In this document: positions 12,964 to 23,459 of the stretch, piece after piece
How the letters are laid out: each line of letters begins with the position of its first letter
Position numbering within the stretch: the first letter of the stretch is position 1
Assembly: GCF_020740795.1 (NCBI RefSeq)
Contig: NC_067284.1
Span: forward strand, 94,727,440-94,791,439
Origin: Apus apus
Taxonomy: Eukaryota; Chordata; Aves; Apodiformes; Apodidae
Length of the DNA stretch: 64,000 nt
Direction: 5' to 3'
Program-made: the position numbers and the translations under genes
The notes under the pieces: model-generated
Told to the model about the DNA's origin: nothing
The model's database searches: none
What the model saw: only the letters and a program-made list of their open reading frames with translations

Positions 12964-13003
12964 GGGCTCCCGCAGGGCTCCCGCAGGGCTCCCGCAGGGC
13001 TCC
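12964..13003. repeat. 11-bp minisatellite in ADGB promoter
   Basis: Unit gggctcccgca repeated three times exactly (12964-12974, 12975-12985, 12986-12996) plus a 7-base partial copy. It lies in the presumed ADGB promoter or 5' UTR. Confidence 0.95.
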
Positions 13004-13047
13004 GGGGCCGCGGGGCGGCGCTGGAACCGTTGTCTCCCGCGGGCCGG

Positions 13048-13060
13048 GTCGCCTGGCAAC
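13048..13060 (+). promoter_or_regulatory. RFX X-box motif
   Basis: gtcgcctggcaac matches the X-box consensus GTNRCC-N(1)-RGYAAC at every defined position. It ends 27 bases before the ADGB ATG inside the CpG island. X-boxes bind RFX factors and mark promoters of ciliary genes. ADGB is reported in ciliated and testis tissue, so the motif fits its known expression. Binding itself is inferred. Confidence 0.75.
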
Positions 13061-13087
13061 GCGTGGGACGCGGCGGGACCCGCGGCC

Positions 13088-13164
13088 ATGGCCGGCAAGG
13101 GAACCAAGAAGAAGGAGTTGAGCAGCCGTAACAGCTCCGCGCAGCTGAGCGCGTTGGGCAAAGA
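13088..13164 (+). CDS. ADGB: ADGB exon 1 (start codon)
   Basis: The ATG at 13088 sits in a strong Kozak context (gcggccATGg). The exon encodes 25 codons beginning [10 protein letters not shown] and ends in phase 2 at donor gtaagg. The lysine-rich MxxKxTKKKE start matches the N-terminus of mammalian androglobin. The exon lies within the CpG island. It is joined to exon 2 by a 19.5-kb intron; no intermediate exon is needed, since the combined N-terminus has nearly the mammalian length. Confidence 0.85.
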
Positions 13165-16100
13165 GTAAGGGCCCGGGGAGGGACGGAGGGAGGCGTGGGG
13201 GGAAGGCTGCGGCCGCTCCCGGGCGGGCGGCCCGGCTGCAGGTCCCGGGTACGGGCGGCATCGCGGTCCCGCCGCCGCTGCCCCCCGCTGGACACGGGCA
13301 TGGCAAGGTGCCTGCCCGCAGTCCCGTGCGTGCCAGGCACTTACTTACACCAACAAAACGGGCAGGTGCTTTACTTAGAAGTGGTTTCAGTAGTCAAGGT
13401 GGGGTTTGTTTGTTGTTGTTTGCTTGTTTTATTTTGTTTGTTTAAGCTGGAGGCACAGCTGGCTGTAGAATTGGTACTTTTTTCCTTCTATGGTACTTCC
13501 TACCCACTGGCCCGGTAGTGCCGTCCTGCCAGAACAGTGCTGTGCGTGTCTTGTCCCGTACCCGGCCTAGCAGACAGGGTGTCCCGGGCCTCGAGAGCAG
13601 CAGGAGGAACAAGAAGACCGGAGGAGCAGAGGTGGTTCGCAGGTGGGGGGCTGCTTTTCTGTGCGAGGGGCAGCCTGCTGGCCACAGCTCACCCTGCGAA
13701 GCGTTCGATTTGCGGCCAGGAGCAGACACAGGTTCACTTAAATGTCGCTGGGTTTTACAGGAACCTCAAAGCAGTGAACCAGGACCATAATTTTGGGAAT
13801 CCACACCTTCGTTTTCATCGGGTAGAGGAGTTAAGCAAGTTTTCAGGGCAAAACGGTTAATGACCCTTAGAGCACATCACTTTCATTTACAGAAGGGAAA
13901 CGCAATTCCCAATGCCTTGAATGTTTGCTTTATGTTATAAGGACTCCAAGGAAATTAAGCAGAAAACCTGGCACATTCTTCCTATTGATTTCTTAAATAT
14001 TTCTGTGTAAGTAGCATCTCTTGAGATCTTTTGACATTATTCAGTATTTGCTAGGTACTTAGTGTGAATTTGTATATTTCTGTGAAAATGTCCATTTCTT
14101 CCTGCAAACAAAAATACATAAATAAATCGAAAAGATTAACTTTCTTTCACTGTTGCTATTTTGACCTGCAAGTTCTATGTTTTGAGCAGCTTTCTCATCC
14201 TGAAGTATGTAAGCCCGCATGCATGGCAGTGGCAGGACTTGGAAGAAAAACATGTCATATATATGTTCTCATGCCCTAAATAAAGGTCGCAGTTGTATCA
14301 CTTATTTCTCTCATGAAATCAATCTTCATATGCCTTTTTTTCTTATTTCATTTCCAGTTATCCGGCCTTTGCTACAAAGTAGATTCATATTTTCATACCT
14401 CTGTTTTGTATTTCACACCTTAACTCCCATTGTAATAACTTTTCTCTTGTTGCAGGCAGCTGGTATCTCCTATTCCTCCTTTATCCTTACTGTGTCCCTT
14501 TGCTTAGTAACTTCTTTTGGGGTTTTTTTTGGCCACAGCCATGCAGCCCTTCATATTTACTGCTTCAAGCAGTTTATCAAATCTTTCTGATGATGTCTAA
14601 ACTGTGAGGGACACAGTTTTTTTTTAGCACCGTTAGAGAAAAAGATTGATTTTCTTACTTTCCAGTGTAAGTGAAAATGAATGGGCTGTCATCCAAAATC
14701 TTATGTCTAGTATTTCAGGTTTTGTCCCCTAATATACATTCTTACAGTGTGAGAATTTTTTTTAGCTGTTCCATTAAATTAAGACACATCTTTTTTTGGA
14801 GAGTCTAAAAAGATGTATTTTTAATATAGTAAAATTGGTGACTCTGTCATACATGTTAACTTATACAAGAATCATACTTAAGAAATTAGTTATTTGTGTA
14901 AGATTATCTAGAACAGTATCCATCTTGTTCTTCAGTACATTGTTACTTTACGCTTTATTAAATGAGACTGCGATGGATAAATCAGATGAGAAACTGCTTT
15001 TCCCAGTGTCAAGATGAGATGAGAATACTTAATTACAAACTCTTTGAATTATACTAAGTTTTACGGAAAGACCTCTGAAATGCAATCTAGGGGATATACT
15101 CCTGTTATGTTTGAAACTTCACGTTAAACCTAAGGGACAGGAGAAACGAATTATCTCTCAATCTGTAATCATCAACTAATTGCAATGGAACTCGTGTCTA
15201 GCATATGCCAGCACTAATTCAGTGCTAGGTGAGAATCAGAGAACAGGATTATTTAGTCATGTCACAAAGGCTATTTCACATAAAGTGTAGTAAGTAGCTT
15301 GAAGATGTCCTGATTTCCTATCCCTACTCACTTATTATCATTATGCAATGTTACTAAGGCCAGATGGATGGATGGATGGATGGAAAAAAAAAGTTGGTTT
15401 AGGTCCATGCATGTCTTACCAAGTTCAGTAACTGACCTGATAAACCTTGTTAAAGCTGTCAGGAAAGATTTTACTTCAGCATCTATTGAGCTGTAGATGA
15501 TTAATTTAAATTAAGGAAAGATAATGACAGCTTATTCTAATCTTCTGTCTTGAAAGATGAAGTCTATAGAAAAAGCAGCCCCCTTTCCTCATGAAACAGT
15601 AGAGAATGATGCTATAAAGTATTTGGAAATCTTAATTCAGTGCTTGCTACTCTTTAAATCATGTTGTTTTGCTCTCTAAGTGGGAAGGGCTTTCCAAGTT
15701 GATTAAAGGCTCTATTCTACCACACTGTTTAGTCTCAGTAAGATCTTCATCCTGCTGAAAACCCACATGCATCTTAGTACTCTCCAATCAAATATGTGGG
15801 TGAATATCTGATTTTGCTGAAATCAGAGAAGATTGTTGATAATTGTGAACTGATCACAGTGGGGCTAAAAGTTTACCCTTGAGAACACTTTTGACATCTT
15901 GAATAGCCTTTCTTCCTGCTTGCCATTGTCTCCCAGATGAATGGAAATTTATACCCCAAACCCAGTATGAAAAGATTGTTTTAGCATACTAGTACCTTTG
16001 AAAGGACTGAAATGTTAAAACATCCTTCTTTAGTCATGCTATCTGCCAGTGGTCTCCAAACTTTTTTGATCATACAACCCTATCAGTAAAAAACTTTTGA

Positions 16101-19100
16101 GAACAACCCCCCAGAAGATGTTTGTTTATTTATTTATAGATTACATACATGCACTACTGAAGTTCCAGTACTTTCTTCCTTACGTGCACACCCCACTTGG
16201 AGACCACTGCTATAAGCTACAGAATTTTGATTGAGAGAACAAGCCACTGCGCAGCTTCAAATGTTGAAGTCCGGTCTGGTAAAGTCTACAGGGATTTTTT
16301 GATTTGGATCATACTGATGGTCAAAAGTTAGAATTACAAGCGGGGAGTTATGCAAAAAGGGAGGCTATGATTAATTTTTCAGTTTTAAACATTGCTTCTA
16401 GAATGTTTTCCCCTTTGTCATATGATTTGTGATGTTGAAATTGCAGGAATGCAATTGATAGCAGACAAATTAATTGACATGTTTATTTGGAAATGGAAAG
16501 ATGCTGTATAGTAAGGAAAAAATTTATTACAGTAAAGGTATTCTGTGTCCATGAGAAAAAGATGCAAATCTCGTTAATTTACTGTACAGTTCCAGCCCCA
16601 AATGCAGGCAATGTTGAATTTTTTGATTCAGGGCTAGATCTGTGTCATTGTTGTCAAGAAAAACCAGCAGAGCCCTGAGCTGATTCTCCAGGAGTCTACT
16701 CTGAGGCAAAATTATTATTATTCCTGCTCTTAATATATATAATTGTTGAGAAAAATTGGTGAGCATGGTGATAAAACAACTGTATTGTGTAACCCTATGA
16801 CTTAGTCCTCATATTGGTTGGCAGTCCCTGTGTTGGAGACATTGCTCTGTTTCCTCAGATAATGTTTTTCTCCTGCTAGTAAGCTAATGTTAGTAATGAT
16901 TGTAAATGTTTTATCAAAGACAGTTTACCAAACCTTTTTTTAGTGGGATGTGGAGATTTGAAGTAAATCTTACACACACATTCTAAGACTGGAGCTGTGT
17001 ACCCTGGAGATACAACAGTTACCTACTAGGTATTTTCTATTTACAGTAATTCTGTTACTGAGCTTGTTCAGTGCATTTGTGAGACAGAGGCAAATTGTGT
17101 AAGTCTATGAGAACTTAGGTAGTGTTGCTATGCCTGTACCATAAAGGGGAATGGATGTTTGCAGGCTGCCTGAAAAAACATTGTCATGTCAATTGAGTGT
17201 TTGATAACTGCAAGGTAGGTTTTCCCTAAGTATCTCTGTTTTATTTTTGAGCATGGCTTGTAGTTGCATGGATAAAAATGTAAAAAATATTTTGTAATTT
17301 GTCTAATATCACCTTCCTAATACTAAATGCTGCTTGCTTTTTGTGTCTGCAATTACTGAAATAATGAATACAAATATTGGTAGTATAAAAAGAAAAAAGG
17401 CTAATATTTTTAAAAAATATTTTTTTAAAAAGTCCTGAGAACAGTCTGTGCTTAGCACAAAGCATTACAGTGTTATCATTTCCAATCTTGTGAATAACAT
17501 TAATACAGAAGCTCCCTGAGAGATAAGTGTACACACAGCTGGAAAAATGCATTTTGATGACCCTAAAATTACTTTGCTTGATTTCTAGTGAGATCAGACT
17601 TCTTTTTCCCCTATAAATACTGACAATAGTCAGCACAGTACATCTGTACTGTGGAAAATCAACAGGGGTTACTGGTTGGATATATTGCATTGCTGAAGTG
17701 GGACCTCAGAAGCATACAGAGAAGGCAGAAAAATTCCTCTGGACTCACTAAGCCAGACTTCACATGGGTCTCTGCAGGATTTGGTCTCTCTTCATTACTG
17801 CTTTCTAATTAGGTAGCAATTCCCTTCAGGAGCTAGACAGTTGCTAGAGATGACAGGCTGAAGAGCTCAAAAGAACTGCTGTCCTTGTAGCTTTTCTTAA
17901 TTGCACCATTAGAGGCTACTGAGTATCTGATCTGTCCCAGGTTTCAACAGCTACAGTGAATGGGAATTGATGTCTTTGTTGGCACTGAAAGAGATTCTGG
18001 CTAGTAAGAATGGATAATGAATTAATACGTTTTTTAAAATGAATTTGATGAAACTCTGTGCCATCAATCCCCATCTTTGAATAAAGCCTGAGTCATCAGC
18101 ATCTGCCAGCACAAAGTAAAAAATAGTGTTTGGGTTATTAGGGATAAAAGTGAGGAGTTAATAGTCAGTGCCAAGAGAGGCAAGTGATTAGGAATAGTTG
18201 TGGAACAGACAGAGGTCAGTGATGTGTAGGGTAACATCAGAGTGGTGTTGGCTGTTCTCGTTAGGGTGGGCGGTAACTAAGCAATATTTACTGCTGATGG
18301 ATCCTTAAGGACCTGCAAAGACAGAATGAAGCCTGGACTGGCTGTAAGAAATAATCTAAGTTTGGCTGTGTGCTTGATTGAATGCATTGAGTAGCAGGTT
18401 TTTGCACTGCTGTTGTACATTGGATTTCTGCACCAAAGCTGAGGATTACCTGATGTTTGTTGTTAAGATTAAAGGCTGGGACAGTAAAAACATTAAAAAA
18501 TAGCTGCATTGCTACTTCATACTGGAATTCCCGCATGCCTAGGATAAGGTGGAAACCAAGGCTTATGGTTGAGGTTTTATCCATTGCCAGCATGTCTTCC
18601 TCAGGTAAGCATTCTTAAGATGTAGGCTACAGCAGTGGTTTAGAGAATATAGATTGAACAAATTAATTTTTCTGTTTTGGGTAGGTCTCACTGGACTGGC
18701 TTTAGTTTGGCAATGGCAAGAACTGTCTTTTGGATAAAGTCCTGGTGGTTGAAATTGAAGCTGCTTTTAGTGTTGTGCTGGAGCACTTGTGTTGCCTAGT
18801 TTAACGAGCACCAAAAATTCACATGGGGTCATGGAAGGAGTCTATGGAAAAGAAATCCACAGAAGATTATATAAGTAAACAGCAACCATATGTAACTCAG
18901 GAAGTGCTTGAGCTAAAAATTATTGGAAACTATCAAAGTATTAGAGAAATATAAGCCTTTACGCTCTTTGTCAGCTTTCAATTGCAAACATTGTTTGAAA
19001 CAAGATGTTGGGCTGTAGTTCACCCTTGCTCTGGCTCACTGTTCCCACTCTTATGCTTGTGGTCCAAGAGGGTACCTCGACAGTGCATCTTTATCTTGCA

Positions 19101-22100
19101 GCACATGTTGCAACATAGGTGTTACTGAGAGAAGGGGTTGCTGTATTACTGTGAATGCTAGATAGATTGGTACATAGATGCTTACACATGTTTTTGACCT
19201 TGCATGAGCTTTGATCAGGGATTAGTATGGCTTGATGGTTCTAAGTTGTGCTAGAAGCTTGAAACAAAGTTACAATTTTGGACAAAAGGCATTGAGGATG
19301 CTAGTCCTGATTATTGCTGATGCCCTAAATTTTCAGGTTTTGGGTTAGGTGTATATATATATATATATAAAATATTTTTTTTTCTTAATTCTGGCCTATT
19401 TATTAGAAACTGGGCTGCTTTTAAAAATAGTTACAAGGTAATGGTTATGAGAAACACAGTGCTTGAGTTCAAAGCATTCTAGTGTCACTAAGAATGACAT
19501 TCAAAAGCAACATGAATCTATAATGGCCCAGGATTTCAGGATGTCCAGCTGCAGAAGTGAATGCAGAAGTATCTATGTTGCTTAAAATTTAACCATCTGA
19601 AACACTGAGCAAATGGCACCCTCATGCATATGCGTCCTTTCCCCAGGTGTAGTAATGCTAGTGAATAAATGTGTTCTCTTGGGTTCAGTTTCAGCAAAAT
19701 GCTCTGGTTCATAATTGTTCCTTGTAAATTATTAATTGCATCAATGTGCATCTCCAAACTCTTTCACTGTATTATTGTACTAATACCTACATTTTAATGC
19801 AACAAAAACTCTCTAGTTTGTCTCTATTTCTCAGAAACATTCCTGGAGAGTTCGCATTGTCCTACCTGACCTTAAAATATCTGCTTTTCATTTATTGTCT
19901 TTTTTTGTCTCTTTGGTTTGTACATAACCCATATTTCCAAGGCCAGTGTTTTCATTAGTCTCAGAAATACAGGTAAGCACACCTAGAATTCTTAATGGTA
20001 GCCTTTTCTGGTCAGAATGATTGAGATCTTGTTTTTAGCATCTGTGCTTCATCCATTGAAATGTTTCAGCATACAGAAGCAGTACAACTTTAAGCTATGT
20101 AGTCAAATTTTTAGTACTTTTTTTCTCTTTTCTTCTGCCTTTAACTTCTTTTTAGTTTCACACTTTGTGGTGAGATAATATAATATATATATTATATATT
20201 ATATTATACAATATATATTATATATTATGTATGTTATATATTATTATATATTATTATATATTAATATATTACTATATATTATATGATATAATATATTATA
20301 TAATATATGTTATATATATGATATATTATATATCATATATAATATAATATATTATGTTATATATATTATTATATATAAAATATATAATAAAATAAATGTA
20401 TTAAAATATCGTATGAGTCAACCAGTATGTTGAACTTCTGATTAACTAGATTACATTTTAATTAGGAAAATATGTATTCAAATTAATTTTACTAGTTAAT
20501 TCTAATTAAAACAATGAACCCTTGAGAGCTCAGCCTACCTTGATCTGTAGATTTCCAACTTCATGGACTCATGGGCATGAAAACATTAAGTAATATACCA
20601 GTGGCAAGAGCACACTAAATGCTGTGCTCCCTGCTGGTCTTAGTTTTAGGTTTTTCTTTACCTGTGTGGCCTGCACTCTGGTACTATAGGAATAGAGAAG
20701 AATGCATGTGCAATGTCAATAGTGGCATACCACCTAGCTGATTTCGACTCCAGCTCATACTGAAGTTCTAGCATGTCTGGTACAGCAGCACTGAGCGGTG
20801 GTGTCACTTCATTCAGGCCACGATAGTCCACTGTTAGCCTCCACTCGCCATCAGGCTTTCGCACTGGCCAGATGGGACTGTTGAAGGGTGAATAGGTCCT
20901 GCTGATCACACCTTGGCTTTCCAATTGCCGGATCAGCTTGTGAATAGGGACCACCAAATCTCTGTTGGTGCGATACTGCCGTCTATGCACCGTTGAAGTG
21001 GCAACTGGCACCTGTTGATCCTCAGCCTTCAGCAACCCCACTACAGAAGGGTCATCTGAAAGGCCAGAAAAAGTACGCAGCTGTTCAGTATCCTCAGTCT
21101 CTACAGCTGCTATACCAAAGGCCCATCGGTACCCTTTCAGGTCATGGAAGTATCCTTTCCTAAGATAATCTATACCAAGGATGCACGGAGCATCTGGGCC
21201 AGTCACTATAGGGTGCATCTGCCACTCCTCACCAGTAAGGCTCACATCAGCCTCCACAACAGTCAGCTGTTGAAAGCCTCCTGTCACTCCAGAGATAGTG
21301 ACGGAGTCTGTTCCCTCATGATTCGACGGCACCAGTGTGCACTGTGCACCCGTGTCCACCAAAGCTCTCTATCTTTGTGGTTCTGATGTGCCAGGCCATC
21401 TAACCCACACAGTCCAGTAAACTCAGTTATCCCTCTCTGCTTCCTGGCCGGAGGCAGGGCATCTCTAAGGCTGAGCATTAGAACTCGATGAACCATCATG
21501 ATTATTGACTGATGCAACCTTCCTCTTGGAAGAACCATCTCCTGGTATTGTTCTGTTTAGTAGCTCTTGCACACGCAACTGGAGAATATCAGTGGGTTTC
21601 TTGTCCCAGACTCTCATGTCCTCTTTAAAATGATTTTTTCAAGAGAGACCACAGGTGGCGTCGCAGTGAGTCCTGTCTTCCTCGCTGCTGTCTCGTAGCA
21701 GGACGTCTCTTATTAATGACTGCAACACGTGGCCTGTCGTCTCTAGGGAGAATCTGAGATTTACTTCCCCATCCATTTGGCATCCTATTCTTTCTGTCAG
21801 TCACATATTCAATGGCTGAGGTTTGGAACTGAAAGGAATCAGAGATGATGTCTCCATACTGTCGTGCTTTGAAAGCCACCTCACACACAGTCGGTCTTGC
21901 GCCTTCAGTAAAGCATCCCATGAAGGAGAATATATGGGCATGTGCTGCTGGTACAGCCTGAGCAAATCTCCGGAACATCGGTGTGTCACACTCAACATCA
22001 TCAGGATTTGTAAGTCCGTCTTTATCATAGATAACTTCTCGCACAGCTATCTCTCTCAAGTATGTGATGGCTTTCTCAAGAGTGGGTGTTCTGCTCCGGC

Positions 22101-23413
22101 GCCATTCAATGTCACCCTTGTGGGGGTATCTCTCTCTCACAGCTGAAAGGAGTCGGTCCCACAGGGTGGTAGTTCCCACCTTATTACTAAGTGCTCTGTC
22201 AAAACCAGCATCTCTGGCCAGGGATCCCAACTGCTTGGCTTCTTTCTCGTCCACCTTGTGGGTTTCAGCATCACTATCAAAGCATCGGAGCAACCATGGA
22301 AGAATTCCCTCACCCTCAATGCGGGTAAAGTCCTTTCTCATGAGGCGCAGTTCTTTCATAGAGTAAGGGTACAAAAGGTCATCGTCGTCATCGTCGTCGT
22401 CGTCATCTGATTGAGGAGGGCCTGCTGTCGCTTTATCCGTTTGAGAGTGGTCTGATTTTTTATCTGTCTGAGAGGCACTCGCTCCATCAACTGTATTAGA
22501 ATCCTCTTCCTCACCCTCACCTTCTGCTGCTTTAAGGAACTCTGGATATCTCAGACGGGAGCGGGTGAAAAGGGTGGAGCGCTTTGCCTTTGCCTTGCTC
22601 CTGGTCACAGGATCAACTAGCCTGATTTGCGATGGATCAGACTCTATCTCTGTAGGAGCACTTGTTTTTGTAGCAGTAGGAGTGGTGGTATTGGCAGCAG
22701 TGGTGTTGGCAGCAGCAGTGGCAGCAACATTGCCTGTGGGGGAATGGCAGTGAGCAGAACAGCATCTGGCCCTACGCATCCACATTATATTATAAACATG
22801 CAGCAAAAACATCCCTACTGTGACAATGCTATTCAAATCAAAAGCTGGGAGATTCAACTTGAAAGAAAATAGAGGTTTAAAGTTGGACCAGCTAGAACTT
22901 GTATTGTGGCTGTACATATACAGTGCCCCCATAAAGAACAGTATCATAATCCCTAAAATGACCAAGCCAGTGATTATATGGTTGATAATGGCTACAGTTC
23001 TATCAGTAAACCATAAAACGATCACAAGAGCAGCCACAAAAAGCAGAATGCTCTCGGCTGCATACCACATGTACAGCTGCAGGCTTGAAAGAAAATCCAG
23101 TAGATTCATGGCAGCAAATATCTGTTCAGTTTTCAATCCATCAGGAAATTCAGCAAAATTGCTTGCCATTGCTATGTGAGGGATTTCTCCCATCAGAGAT
23201 GGAATTTGTAATCTGGGCTTAAAATTCGAGCCCCACGTTGGGCGCCAATTAATTGTTGTCAACGTTTGACTCAATTTGACAACAATGCTCTCGATCCCCT
23301 CCCCCTCCCACCCAGGTAGGGAAGAAGAGAGAGAAAAAAAGAGAGAGACTTGGCTGGATTGAAAACTGAATCGTGCAACTTTATTTAGAATACTAATACG
23401 TGATATAAGAGCG

Positions 23414-23459
<46 letters not shown>

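Larger units (their letters stand above)
12810..13330. promoter_or_regulatory. ADGB: CpG island promoter of ADGB
   Basis: A sharply GC-rich, CpG-dense block in an otherwise AT-rich region. It covers the ADGB 5' UTR, exon 1 and the start of intron 1. No TATA box is evident, which fits a CpG-island promoter. Long open frames on both strands here are GC-composition artefacts. An 11-bp tandem repeat and an RFX X-box lie inside it. Confidence 0.85.

Noticed and set aside
12689..13340. Several long frames on both strands in the CpG island
   Set aside because: GC-rich sequence lacks stops. Only the short ADGB exon 1 frame has homology, a Kozak ATG and a matching splice phase.
23194..23424. N-terminal 77 codons of the gag frame upstream of 23193
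   Set aside because: This part reads through the LTR and the primer binding site, which are not translated in retroviruses.
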